From: Stutzerimonas frequens
GTDB lineage: Bacteria; Pseudomonadota; Gammaproteobacteria; Pseudomonadales; Pseudomonadaceae
Assembly (NCBI RefSeq): GCF_024448335.1
Contig: NZ_JAMOHM010000001.1
Coordinates: 124,001-188,000, forward strand
DNA length: 64,000 nt
Reading direction: 5' to 3'
The position numbers and the translations under genes were made by a program. Under the pieces are notes generated by a model. It worked only from the letters and a program-made list of their open reading frames with translations. It searched no databases and had not been told where the DNA came from. Below, one piece after another: positions 33,553-44,187 of this stretch (position 1 is the stretch's first letter; every line of letters begins with the position of its first letter).

Positions 33553-34334
33553 TCGGCCTCCAGCGCCGCCGCGCTGCCGAGCACCGCCTCCAGTTCGCGT
33601 GCAGCGGCACGCATCCGTGGCACGAATGCCAGCAGCTGCGCCATCGAACAGCGGATCACCGGCGCGTGGCTGAACAGGCAGGCCAGCAGTTCGCCGTCGG
33701 ATGCTCGTACCGGCACCGCACAGGCGACCATGCCGTCGATGAATTCCTCGCAGTCGGTTCCCAGCTGTTCCTCGCGCACGCGGGCCAGGTCGTCGCGCAG
33801 CGCGCTGAGATCGGTGAGGGTGTTGCGCGCCATCCGCTGCAGCGGCAGACGCGGCAGCACCCGTTCCAGTTGCTCTGGCGGCAGCGAGGCCAGATAGAGC
33901 TTGCCGCTGGCGGTGCACCAGAGCGGCGTGTGGCTGCCGATCGGCAGGTTGATCTGCAGCGGCCAGTTGGTCTGCACCCGATCGAAATAGAGCATGTCCA
34001 GCCCGTCCGGGATCGCCAGCCCGCAGGTCTCGCCGATGGCTTCGGAGAGCTGGCGCAGGATCGCCTGGCGCAGCGCCTTGTGCCGGCTGCTGCGCAGGAT
34101 GTTCAGCGCCGCGACATGCAGGCGCTCGCCCGGCAGCAGCCCGCCGCGCAGGCCGAATTGCAGGAAGCCTTCCTTCTCCAGGGTCTGCACCAGCCGGTGC
34201 GCGCTGGCCTTGGGGATGTCCAGGCGCTCGGCCAGCGCGGTCGGGCTGAGCGGCTCCTTCGCCGCCGCCACCGCCTCGATGATTTCCAGCACACGGGTGA
34301 TGGAGGAGCCTTTCTCGCGGGGAGTGCTGCGCAT
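33540..34334 (-). CDS. IclR family transcriptional regulator
   Basis: 264-residue regulator with an N-terminal winged helix (ITRVLEIIEAVAAAKEPLS, then TALAERLDIPKASAHRLVQTLE) and a C-terminal GAF-like ligand domain (about residues 85-250). The start MRSTPREKGSSITR is preferred over an in-frame TTG/GTG 22 codons upstream. It lies downstream of the dehydrogenase genes it probably controls, read the same way. The paired palindromes at 37147-37163 and 37209-37233 are its candidate sites (inference). Confidence 0.9.
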   Translation of the reverse strand: MRSTPREKGSSITRVLEIIEAVAAAKEPLSPTALAERLDIPKASAHRLVQTLEKEGFLQFGLRGGLLPGERLHVAALNILRSSRHKALRQAILRQLSEAIGETCGLAIPDGLDMLYFDRVQTNWPLQINLPIGSHTPLWCTASGKLYLASLPPEQLERVLPRLPLQRMARNTLTDLSALRDDLARVREEQLGTDCEEFIDGMVACAVPVRASDGELLACLFSHAPVIRCSMAQLLAFVPRMRAAARELEAVLGSAAALEADQST

Positions 34335-34360
34335 CGTCTGCCTTGTCGTTCGATAGAGAT

Positions 34361-34380
34361 GGACGCCCCGCAGGGCGTCC
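34361..34380 (-). terminator. Hairpin between the semialdehyde dehydrogenase and iclR genes
   Basis: Perfect eight-base stem GGACGCCC / GGGCGTCC with a four-base loop, in the 91-base spacer. There is no U-tract, so it may only attenuate or stabilise mRNA ends. Confidence 0.5.
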
Positions 34381-34425
34381 GGGAGTGTAGCGACCGGCAC
34401 CGCCAGTGCTACGGGACCGCGCGGG

Positions 34426-35928
<1,503 letters not shown>

Positions 35929-35932
35929 GGCT

Positions 35933-37099
35933 TCACTCCTGGTTCCAGACGGTTTCGTAGAGGTCGATGATTTCCGCTTCCGTGGGCACGCGCGGGTTGT
36001 TGCCCGGCGAGCCGGAGGCCAGCGCCTGACGCGCCATGGTCGCGCGCAGCTCGAAGAAGCGTTCGCGGGCGATGCCGAATTGTTCCGGGCTCGGCACTTT
36101 CAGCTCCTGATTGATCGCCCGCAGCTCGGCGAGCAGCTTGTCGTTCGCCACCTCGACGCCGTCAGTCTGTGCGGCGACGCCCATGGCCCGCGCACAGTCG
36201 GCGTAGCGCTCGGGCGCCGCGGGAATCGAGAAGGCGGTGATCGCCGGCAGGAGCATGGCGTTGGACAGCCCGTGCGGCACATGAAAGAAGGCACCGATCG
36301 GCCGGCTCATGCCGTGCACCAGCGCCACCGAGGCGTTGGAGAAGGCGATTCCGGCCAGTGTCGCGCCGAGCATCATCGCTTCACGCGCGGCGCGGTCGTC
36401 CGGCTGGTGGAACGCTGTGCGCAGGTTCGGCGCCAGCAGGCGCATGGCTTCCAGCGCCTGAGAGTCGCTGTAGAGGCTGGCCTTGCGGCTGACATAGGCC
36501 TCGATGGCGTGGGTCAGCGCGTCGATGCCGGTGTCGGCGGTGACCCGCGGCGGCAGCGAGAGGGTCAGCTCGTAGTCGATCAGCGCGGCGATGGGCATGA
36601 AGCCGAGGCCCGCGCAGAGCATTTTCTCGTCGCTGGTCTCGTCGGTGATGATGGTGAAACGCGTCGCCTCCGAGCCGGTGCCGGCGGTGGTGGGGATGGC
36701 GATCAGCGGCAGACCGGCTTCGCTGACATCGCGCGGGAAGCGGTAGTCGCGCATCTCGCCGCCGAACTTGCCGAGGATGCCGATGGCCTTGGCCGAGTCG
36801 ATCGGGCTGCCGCCGCCGAGGGCGACGATAGAATCGAAATCGCCCTGGCGGACCATTTCGACGCCGGCGCGAATGGAGGCAGCGGTCGGTTCGGGCAGGG
36901 TATCGGCGAAGCACTGGCTGGCGATGCCGGCCTCTTCCAGCTGACCGGCGATGCGCGCGACATAGCCGAGTTCGACCATCATGCGGTCGGTGACGATCAG
37001 CGGGCGATCGCAGCCCAGCTCCTGCAGCACGCGGGCGAGTTGCCCGCTGGCGCCAGCGCCGACTTCCATCAGGCGCGGCAGAACGATGCGGTGGCTCAT
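35933..37099 (-). CDS. Iron-containing alcohol dehydrogenase
   Basis: 388-residue group III dehydrogenase. The NAD loop [14 protein letters not shown] and signature [14 protein letters not shown] are clear, and the iron ligands lie in [15 protein letters not shown] and [19 protein letters not shown]. The ATG at 37099 is chosen over one at 37105 because it lies seven bases after GGAG. Paired with mmsA it could oxidise 3-hydroxypropionate or a related hydroxy acid to a semialdehyde; family members also act on 4-hydroxybutyrate, 1,3-propanediol and lactaldehyde, so the substrate is open. Confidence 0.9.
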   Translation of the reverse strand: MSHRIVLPRLMEVGAGASGQLARVLQELGCDRPLIVTDRMMVELGYVARIAGQLEEAGIASQCFADTLPEPTAASIRAGVEMVRQGDFDSIVALGGGSPIDSAKAIGILGKFGGEMRDYRFPRDVSEAGLPLIAIPTTAGTGSEATRFTIITDETSDEKMLCAGLGFMPIAALIDYELTLSLPPRVTADTGIDALTHAIEAYVSRKASLYSDSQALEAMRLLAPNLRTAFHQPDDRAAREAMMLGATLAGIAFSNASVALVHGMSRPIGAFFHVPHGLSNAMLLPAITAFSIPAAPERYADCARAMGVAAQTDGVEVANDKLLAELRAINQELKVPSPEQFGIARERFFELRATMARQALASGSPGNNPRVPTEAEIIDLYETVWNQE

Positions 37100-37146
37100 G
37101 AGCATTCTCCGAGGTGGGCCGCCTGAGGCATGGCGACTTCTTATTC

Positions 37147-37163
37147 TGAGACTTTATGTCTCA
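37147..37163. promoter_or_regulatory. Palindromic operator, promoter-distal copy
   Basis: TGAGAC-TTTAT-GTCTCA, a perfect six-base inverted repeat. It shares the core GAGAC-N5-GTCTC with the site at 37209-37233; centres are 66 bases apart. It falls just downstream of the predicted transcription start for the alcohol dehydrogenase gene. Confidence 0.7.
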
Positions 37164-37176
37164 CTTTCGAGCCTGG

Positions 37177-37205
37177 AGAGTAGAAAGCGAATGGGTAGAC
37201 GTCAA
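37177..37205 (-). promoter_or_regulatory. Predicted sigma-70 promoter of the alcohol dehydrogenase operon
   Basis: On the minus strand TTGACG (37205-37200) and TACTCT (37182-37177) are 17 bases apart. The -35 is good and the -10 weak, as for a regulated promoter. The two GAGAC palindromes lie on either side. Confidence 0.5.
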
Positions 37206-37208
37206 TAC

Positions 37209-37233
37209 AAAACGAGACCGATGGTCTCGTTTT
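37209..37233. promoter_or_regulatory. Palindromic operator, upstream copy
   Basis: Eleven-base perfect arms AAAACGAGACC and GGTCTCGTTTT around GAT, containing GAGAC-N5-GTCTC. It abuts the -35 element of the leftward promoter. It could double as a terminator for the cyclodeaminase-like gene ending at 37259, because T-rich sequence follows on the minus strand. Confidence 0.7.
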
Positions 37234-37258
37234 ATTTGCTGCGCAGTACGCATGCTGA

Positions 37259-37840
37259 TCAAACCGAATGTTGCCGATGCCGCTCCAGTGCCATGGCCAG
37301 CCGCTCGGCCCGCACCCGCACTCGCTCGCGCGCCTGCGCGTCGTCCAGCCCTTGCAGGTCGGCGTCGACATTGAGCAGCACGGCATCGACACAGGCGACC
37401 AGCAACAGGACGGCGGCCTCGACGTCGCACCGTAGCGCGGGCTCGACCAGCGGCACGGCACGCTCGGCAATGCCCAGCGCCTCGATACAGGCATGGGCGG
37501 TGGCCAGCGGCACGGCACAGGCCTGTCGCGACAGTTTGGGCGCCCGCCTCTCGTCGCCCTTCAGAAAATCCGAGAAGACCGCCACATCGTCGTCGGCAAA
37601 GGCACCAGGACGGCCGAGCAGTGCCCGCGCCTCGTCGAGCAGCGCGCTGCAGCGGTCATCGTCGCGCTGCCTCGCCGAGACCCGCAGCGCCTTGACGATC
37701 AGCGCTACGGCGAGGTCCGCGGTCACCGCCGCGACCGCGCCGCAGCCGGGCAGCGCGCGCTCGGCCACGGCATTGCGAAACTGCGCGAGGGGCAGTTGCC
37801 ACAGCCCCTGCCCCACACCAGGTCGGTCGGCGTCGGTCAT
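37259..37840 (-). CDS. Cyclodeaminase/cyclohydrolase family protein
   Basis: 193-residue helical protein of the FTCD C-terminal (formiminotetrahydrofolate cyclodeaminase / FchA) family. The diagnostic stretch is PGCGAVAAVTADLAVALIVKALR (about residues 30-52); long helices follow. Relatives act on one-carbon tetrahydrofolate derivatives or serve as methenyl-THF cyclohydrolase. The start at 37840 overlaps the GAPDH stop as ATGA, so the two are translationally coupled, an odd pairing. No other folate or histidine-degradation gene is near, so the reaction is not assigned. Confidence 0.75.
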   Translation of the reverse strand: MTDADRPGVGQGLWQLPLAQFRNAVAERALPGCGAVAAVTADLAVALIVKALRVSARQRDDDRCSALLDEARALLGRPGAFADDDVAVFSDFLKGDERRAPKLSRQACAVPLATAHACIEALGIAERAVPLVEPALRCDVEAAVLLLVACVDAVLLNVDADLQGLDDAQARERVRVRAERLAMALERHRQHSV

Positions 37841-38847
37841 CCGGCGTTGGCGCCTTGCCAGTGCAGCAGCACATCGAGCATGCGGTTGGAGAAGCCCCAC
37901 TCGTTGTCGTACCAGGCCATCACCTTGACCAGCTCACCCTGCACGCGGGTCTGGCTGAGGTCGGCGACGCACGACGCCGGATAGCCGTTGAAGTCGCAGG
38001 AGACCAGCGCTTCCTCGTTGCACTCCATCACACCGGCCGGCAGTTTCTGCGCCCCGGCACGGAGGATCTCGTTGATCGCGTCGACGCTTGCCGGCGCGTT
38101 CTCGGCGATGAAGGTCAGGTCGACCAGCGAGACGTTCGGCGTCGGCACCCGCACCGAGAGGCCGTCCAGACGCCCGGCCAGCTCCGGCAGCACCAGGCCG
38201 ATGGCCTTGGCCGCACCGGTGGTGGACGGAATCATCGACAGCCCGGCGGCGCGGGCTCGATAGAGGTCCTTGTGCGCCTTGTCCAGCAGGTTCTGGTCGT
38301 TGGTGTAGGAGTGCACGGTGTTGAGCAGCCCCTGGCGGATGCCGACCGCCTCGTGCAGCACCTTGGCCAGCGGTGCCAGGCAGTTGGTGGTGCAGGAGGC
38401 GTTGGAGATCACCCGCTGGTCCGCCAGCAGCTGATGGTTCACACCGTAGACCACGGTCAGGTCGCCGCCGTCCAGCGGATGCGAGGCGAACACCCGGCCG
38501 GCACCGGCCTGCAGGTGCTGCTCGATGGCCGCGCGCTGCTTGAACTTGCCGGTGCACTCGAGCACCACATCGACGCCCAGCTCCTTCCACGGCCGTTGGG
38601 TGGCGTCGCGTTCGGCCAGCAGGCGGATGGACTGACCGCGCACCACCATCGAGTCGCCCTCGAGCGTCACCGGCTCGGGAAAACGACCGAAGGTCGAGTC
38701 GAAACGGGTCAGGTGCACCAGCGTCTTGTGCTCGCTGAGGTCGTTGATGGCGACCACCTGCAGCTGATCCTGCAATCCGCGCTCGAACAGCGCGCGCACC
38801 ACCGCGCGACCGATACGCCCATACCCATTGATGGCAATACGCAGCAT
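37837..38847 (-). CDS. gap: Glyceraldehyde-3-phosphate dehydrogenase, GapB-like
   Basis: 336-residue type I GAPDH. Rossmann motif GYGRIGR at residues 9-14, Asp36 after the second strand, nucleophile Cys152 in SNASCTTNC and His179 are present. The sequence HSYTNDQNLLDKAHKDLYRA resembles GapB-type, gluconeogenic or NADP-tolerant enzymes more than the glycolytic GapA form; erythrose-4-phosphate dehydrogenase is less likely because STTGAAKAIG is kept. It is the first gene of a two-gene unit with the cyclodeaminase-like gene, divergent from the GH13 cluster. A GAGGAG ribosome site precedes the ATG. Confidence 0.9.
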   Translation of the reverse strand: MLRIAINGYGRIGRAVVRALFERGLQDQLQVVAINDLSEHKTLVHLTRFDSTFGRFPEPVTLEGDSMVVRGQSIRLLAERDATQRPWKELGVDVVLECTGKFKQRAAIEQHLQAGAGRVFASHPLDGGDLTVVYGVNHQLLADQRVISNASCTTNCLAPLAKVLHEAVGIRQGLLNTVHSYTNDQNLLDKAHKDLYRARAAGLSMIPSTTGAAKAIGLVLPELAGRLDGLSVRVPTPNVSLVDLTFIAENAPASVDAINEILRAGAQKLPAGVMECNEEALVSCDFNGYPASCVADLSQTRVQGELVKVMAWYDNEWGFSNRMLDVLLHWQGANAG

Positions 38848-39032
38848 GGCAAATCTCCTCGGAGGGGTTGAAAGTCAGTCGTTAGCTTAGGCGCAGTATC
38901 CACCCTTGCGTTCTCCATGAGCCGACCCGGATCAAGAGAAGTGGCGAACCCGTGTCCCGCTTGCCAGTCGTATGGCTGACAAGGCGGCGCCCCGTGGCCG
39001 CCGCACCTCAGACGAATCAGGGGGTACGCAGC

Positions 39033-40568
39033 ATGAGCGAGACGACCCGAATGCCGTGGTGGAAGGGCGCGACCGTTTATCAGATCTACCCGCGATCCTT
39101 CGCTGACAGCAACGGCGACGGCATCGGCGACCTCCAGGGCGTACTGCGACACCTCGACTACCTCAAGCGGCTGGGGGTCGATGCCCTGTGGCTGTCGCCG
39201 ATCTTCCGCTCGCCGATGGCCGATGCCGGCTACGACATCAGCGACTACTGCGACATCGACCCGCTGTTCGGCTCGCTGGCCGACATCGACCGGCTGATCG
39301 CAGAGGCCCATGCCCGCGATATTCGCGTGCTGCTGGACTTCGTGCCCAATCACACCTCGGACGAGCATCCCTGGTTCGTCGAGTCGCGCAGCTCGCGGGA
39401 CAACCCCAAGCGCGACTGGTACATCTGGCGGGACCAGCCGAACAACTGGCGCGCTGCGCTGGGTGCCGGCAGCGCCTGGACCTGGGACGAACACACCCAG
39501 CAGTACTACCTGCACCTGTTCCTGGCCAAGCAGCCGGACCTGAACTGGCGCAACCCCGAAGTGGTCGCGGCAATGCACGACGTGCTGCGCTTCTGGCTCG
39601 ATCGCGGCATCGATGGCTTTCGCATCGACGTCATTCACTGCACCGGCAAGGATCCGAGCTTCGCCGACGATCCGCGCTGCCAGGCCGGTCAGCCGTTGTC
39701 GGACTTCAACGACCAGCCCTACAGCCACGAGGTGCTGCGCGGCCTGCGCAAGCTGGTCGACAGCTATCCCGGTGATCGCATGCTGGTCGGCGAGGTGAAC
39801 ATCCGCTCCACCGAGCGCGTGCTGCAGTACTACGGCGCCGGCGATGAGCTGCACCTGGCCTTCAACTTCAATCCGCTCGATGCGCCCTGGGACCCGGTGC
39901 TGTTTCGCACCTGCATCCGTGAGGTCGAGCACTGGCTGCAGCCGGCCGGCGCCTGGCCGACCTGGGTGCTGTCCAACCACGACAATGTGCGCCAGCGCAG
40001 CCGCTACCAGGGCTCCGAGCGCGCCGCCCGCGCTGCCGCGGTGCTGTTGCTGACGCTACGCGGCACACCGTTCATCTACCAGGGCGAGGAACTGGGCCTG
40101 GAAGACGCACACATCGCCGACGAGGCGCGCATCGACCCGGGCGGCCGCGACGGCTGTCGTGCTCCCATTCCCTGGCTGGCCGAACCGCCCCATGACTGGA
40201 ATGGCGCCTCACCCTGGCTGCCCTTTCCGCCCGATGCCGACGAGCTGGCCGCGGAACGGCAGGTCGGCGCGGCGAACTCGATGTTCGCCCTCTATCAGCG
40301 CCTGCTCGCAGCGCGCAAGGCCAGCCCGGCGCTGCTGCACGGCGACTTCGAGGAACTGCCCTCGCACCCCGAGGTGCTCGCCTACCGCCGGCAGCTGGGC
40401 GATGACCTGCGGCTGGTCTGCATCAATTTCGCCGAAGCGGCGCATGCCTGCCCGCAGAGTGGCGACTGGACGGTGGAAATCGCCAGCGACGGCCTCGGCG
40501 AAGGCGAGCCCTATGCCGGCACCCTGAACCCGGGCCAGGCACTCGTGCTGCGCCCCACGGAGGCCTGA
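39033..40568 (+). CDS. GH13 alpha-glucosidase
   Basis: 511-residue cytosolic glycoside hydrolase of the oligo-1,6-glucosidase/alpha-glucosidase type. The start MSETTRMPWWKGATVYQIYP is chosen; 27 in-frame codons upstream lack family similarity. Catalytic residues are nucleophile Asp199 (GFRIDVIH), acid/base Glu254 (LVGEVN) and Asp317 (LSNHDN). Region I is normal (LDFVPNHTSDEH). It has no signal peptide. It is first of three carbohydrate genes separated by two and nine bases, divergent from gap. Substrate is probably a short alpha-glucoside such as maltose, sucrose or trehalose breakdown products. Confidence 0.9.
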   Translation: MSETTRMPWWKGATVYQIYPRSFADSNGDGIGDLQGVLRHLDYLKRLGVDALWLSPIFRSPMADAGYDISDYCDIDPLFGSLADIDRLIAEAHARDIRVLLDFVPNHTSDEHPWFVESRSSRDNPKRDWYIWRDQPNNWRAALGAGSAWTWDEHTQQYYLHLFLAKQPDLNWRNPEVVAAMHDVLRFWLDRGIDGFRIDVIHCTGKDPSFADDPRCQAGQPLSDFNDQPYSHEVLRGLRKLVDSYPGDRMLVGEVNIRSTERVLQYYGAGDELHLAFNFNPLDAPWDPVLFRTCIREVEHWLQPAGAWPTWVLSNHDNVRQRSRYQGSERAARAAAVLLLTLRGTPFIYQGEELGLEDAHIADEARIDPGGRDGCRAPIPWLAEPPHDWNGASPWLPFPPDADELAAERQVGAANSMFALYQRLLAARKASPALLHGDFEELPSHPEVLAYRRQLGDDLRLVCINFAEAAHACPQSGDWTVEIASDGLGEGEPYAGTLNPGQALVLRPTEA

Positions 40569-40570
40569 CC

Positions 40571-42193
40571 ATGCGCCCACTCTGGTACCGCAACGCGGTG
40601 ATCTATCAGATCGACCCCTCGCTGTTCCGTGACAGCAACGGCGATGGCTGCGGCGATCTGCGCGGCATCACCGAGCGCCTCGACTACATTCGCGGCCTCG
40701 GTTGCACCGCGATCTGGCTCATGCCCTTCTACCAGTCGCCATTCGAGGATGCCGGCTACGACATCAGCGACCATCTGCAGGTGGCCGAGCGCTTCGGCGA
40801 CCTGGCCGACATCGTCGCCCTGCTGGAGAAGGCCGAGGAACTGGGTCTGCACGTGATCATCGAGCTGGTCGTGCAGCATACCTCCAGCGAACACCGCTGG
40901 TTCCAGGAAGCGCGCCGCGACCGCGATTCGCCCTATCGCGACTACTACATCTGGGCCGACGAGCCGGACGACGCCATCGAGCCGATCTTTCCCACGGTGG
41001 AAGACAGCGTCTGGACCTGGGACGAGCAGGCCGGCCAGTACTATCGCCATCTGTTCTACAAGCATGAGCCGGACCTGAACCTGACCAACCCGCGGGTGAT
41101 CCACGAGATCGAGCGGATCATGTCGTTCTGGCTACGCCTGGGCGTGTCGGGCTTTCGCATCGACGCCGCGGTGCACATGGTGCGCCAGGCCGGCGGTGGC
41201 GACCTGCGCCAGGGTTACTGGCTGCTGGAACACATGCGCGACTTCGTCACCATGCGCCGCCCGGAGACCGTATTGCTCGGCGAGATCGATACCGATCCGG
41301 AGAAGTACATCGAGTACTTCGGTGACGAGGCCGACCGCGTCACCCTGCTGCTGGACTTCTGGGTCAACAACCATCTGTTCCTCGCCCTCGCCAGGCAGCA
41401 GGCCGAGCCGCTCTGTCGCGCGCTGAACAGCCAGCCGCTGCCACCCAGCCATTCGCAATACGCCCTGTGGATTCGCAACCACGACGAGCTGAGCCTCGAC
41501 CGGCTGGAGGAGGATGAGCGCAACGAGGTGCTGGATACCTTTGCCCCCGACCAGAACATGCGCGCCTACAACCGCGGTATTCGCCGACGCCTGGCGCCCA
41601 TGCTCGACGGCGACGAGCGACGCATCGCCGCCACCCACGCCCTGCTCTTCTCCCTGCCCGGCACGCCGATCATCCGCTACGGCGAGGAAATCGGCATGGG
41701 CGACGATCTCGAGCGCCCGGAACGGCTGGCGGTGCGCACGCCGATGCAGTGGTCCAACGAGCCCAACGCCGGCTTCTCCTGCATCGACGCGCAACGGCTG
41801 ATCGCCCCGGTGATCGATGAAGGGCCCTTCGCCTTCGACAGGGTCAACGTATTCGCCCAGACCCTGCGCAGCGACTCGCTGATGGCACGCACCGGCAACA
41901 TGATCCGCACCCGCATCGGCCTGCGCGAGATCGGCATCGGCAAGCGGCGCACGGTGGAGGTGGACGACCCGAGCGTGTTCGCCATTCGCCACGACAACGA
42001 TTCCACGGTGCTGATGCTGGTGAATCTGGCGGACCGCGAGACCACCGTGACGATCACCGACGACGACCTGCAGGACATGGTCGATGTACTCGCCGACTGC
42101 GACTACGGGCAGCCCGAGGGCTCCCCGCTCCAGCTGCGGCTGGGTCCGTACGGCTACCGCTGGCTGCGGCGCAAGCAGCAACTGTTCGGATAG
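40571..42193 (+). CDS. GH13 trehalose synthase-like protein
   Basis: 540-residue GH13 protein closest in pattern to trehalose synthase (maltose isomerase): RNAVIYQID, RNHDELSLD, NRGIRRRLAPMLDGDERRI and RYGEEIGMGDDLERPERLAVRTPMQWS. Catalytic Asp198, Glu238 and Asp305 are present. Conserved region I is altered: IELVVQHTS replaces the usual DxVxNHTS, so both the Asp and the Asn are changed. It lacks the maltokinase domain fused to many TreS proteins. It starts two bases after the first GH13 gene, so they are cotranslated. Activity may differ from standard trehalose synthase. Confidence 0.85.
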   Translation: MRPLWYRNAVIYQIDPSLFRDSNGDGCGDLRGITERLDYIRGLGCTAIWLMPFYQSPFEDAGYDISDHLQVAERFGDLADIVALLEKAEELGLHVIIELVVQHTSSEHRWFQEARRDRDSPYRDYYIWADEPDDAIEPIFPTVEDSVWTWDEQAGQYYRHLFYKHEPDLNLTNPRVIHEIERIMSFWLRLGVSGFRIDAAVHMVRQAGGGDLRQGYWLLEHMRDFVTMRRPETVLLGEIDTDPEKYIEYFGDEADRVTLLLDFWVNNHLFLALARQQAEPLCRALNSQPLPPSHSQYALWIRNHDELSLDRLEEDERNEVLDTFAPDQNMRAYNRGIRRRLAPMLDGDERRIAATHALLFSLPGTPIIRYGEEIGMGDDLERPERLAVRTPMQWSNEPNAGFSCIDAQRLIAPVIDEGPFAFDRVNVFAQTLRSDSLMARTGNMIRTRIGLREIGIGKRRTVEVDDPSVFAIRHDNDSTVLMLVNLADRETTVTITDDDLQDMVDVLADCDYGQPEGSPLQLRLGPYGYRWLRRKQQLFG

Positions 42194-42202
42194 GAGCGAC
42201 GC

Positions 42203-42787
42203 ATGATTCTCGACGCAACACAGTGGCGTGCCTGGCACGGCGCCGATTTTCCCGAGGGCAGCTGGTACCGCGACGAGGAGCAGCTGTGCGCCATCGTCGG
42301 TGCGCCGCGGATCGACCTGATATCCCGCGAGCGCTACGCGAACTTCATCCTGCGTTTCGAATACGCGCTGCCGGTCGGCGGCAACTCCGGGGTGTTCTAC
42401 CGCGTCGACGAGGCCGCCGAACTCGCCTGGCAAAGCGGGCCGGAAATGCAGCTGCTGGACGATGCCGTGCATCCCGACGGCGCCGAGCCGACCACACGCA
42501 ACGGCGCCCTGTACGGCCTGCGGGCAACGCAGCAGGAAACGCCGATCGAACCGGGCAGTTTCATGGAAGGCGCGCTGCTGGTTCGCGACGCGGACGTCGA
42601 ACACTGGCTGGACAACCGCATGGTGCTTTCTTATCGCCTGGATGACCCGGATCTGCGCATGCAGATTCGGACCAGCAAGTTCGCCGACAAGCCGTTGTAT
42701 GCACAGGCCACCGCCGGCCACATCGTGCTGCAGCACCATGGCGAGGCCGTGCGCTTTCGCCGCCTGTCGATCGAACCGCTCAGCTGA
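42203..42787 (+). CDS. DUF1080 (3-keto-disaccharide hydrolase fold) protein
   Basis: 194-residue protein of the DUF1080 lectin-like beta-sandwich family, some members of which hydrolyse 3-keto-glycosides. Characteristic parts are ANFILRFEYALPVGGNSGVF, EMQLLDD, ATQQETPIEPGSF and VEHWLDNRMVLSY. Unlike many members it has no signal peptide, so it should act in the cytosol. It lies nine bases after the trehalose synthase-like gene. No 3-keto-sugar dehydrogenase is nearby in the window, so the role in this cassette is unclear. Confidence 0.82.
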   Translation: MILDATQWRAWHGADFPEGSWYRDEEQLCAIVGAPRIDLISRERYANFILRFEYALPVGGNSGVFYRVDEAAELAWQSGPEMQLLDDAVHPDGAEPTTRNGALYGLRATQQETPIEPGSFMEGALLVRDADVEHWLDNRMVLSYRLDDPDLRMQIRTSKFADKPLYAQATAGHIVLQHHGEAVRFRRLSIEPLS

Positions 42788-42818
42788 ACGTCGCCCTTGG
42801 ATCGGCGCCGCGAATTGA

Positions 42819-43496
<678 letters not shown>

Positions 43497-43518
43497 ACGC
43501 GATCTGCGCATGCGCCGT

Positions 43519-44055
43519 TCATGAGGCGACCGGCGCGGCCTTCCCGCGCCACAGCGTAACCAGCGCACCCTGCGTGCCTGCCAGCGGATCGCTGACGGGC
43601 ACGCCGACGCGGGCGATCCGCGCCTTCGAGTCGTCATGGCTGGCCGCCTCGGGGCGCTGCATGTCGTACTGCTGATCGACCGGATAGCCGGCCACCACCT
43701 GAAAATCCTCGCTGGCCTCCAGTGCGCAATGCCCGGTGCCGGCCGGCAGCACCAGCGCATCGCCGGCGCGCAGTTCGACCTCCTCTCCATGCTCCCCACC
43801 GAGCATCAACCGTGCCCAGCCGCTGGCCACGCCGAGTACTTCGTGGGCGGTGGAGTGGTAATGGTCGTAGTCGTAAACCGTCCCGCGCCAGGCCGACGGC
43901 CAGAGATGACTGTCGAACAGCCGCTCGAACGCCTCGGCCGGACTCGGCCCCGCCAAGGGCAGGTGGCGATAGATCAGCACCGGGTGCGGGCTGTTGGGCG
44001 TGCGCCCGTCACTGGTGAGCTGCAACTGTTCGGGATGCGGCGCGGTACTGGGCAT
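43519..44055 (-). CDS. Cupin domain protein (YjlB-like)
   Basis: 178-residue cytosolic cupin of unknown function. Metal-ligand-type residues are HYHSTAHEVLGV (about residues 65-76) and GHCALE (about residue 108), with the barrel turn GDALVLPAGTGHC. The C-terminal part (VPVSDPLAGTQGALVTLW) matches the YjlB family as I recall it. It converges on xpt with a 22-base spacer and stands alone. Confidence 0.8.
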   Translation of the reverse strand: MPSTAPHPEQLQLTSDGRTPNSPHPVLIYRHLPLAGPSPAEAFERLFDSHLWPSAWRGTVYDYDHYHSTAHEVLGVASGWARLMLGGEHGEEVELRAGDALVLPAGTGHCALEASEDFQVVAGYPVDQQYDMQRPEAASHDDSKARIARVGVPVSDPLAGTQGALVTLWRGKAAPVAS

Positions 44056-44145
44056 GCGGGCCTCCGTCTCGGATCGATGAATCGGCCAGGCGGCCGTATC
44101 AGTTTCGACTCGAGACGCTCGCGCTTTGCTCCCGCCAGAAACGAC

Positions 44146-44167
44146 AAAGCCGCCCGGAGGCGGCTTT
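44146..44167 (-). terminator. Terminator after cytochrome c5
   Basis: Perfect nine-base stem AAAGCCGCC / GGCGGCTTT with a TCCG loop on the minus strand, 21 bases after the stop of the cytochrome gene. The U-tract is weak. Confidence 0.65.
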
Positions 44168-44187
44168 GCTGATGACGCGGCGCTCGA

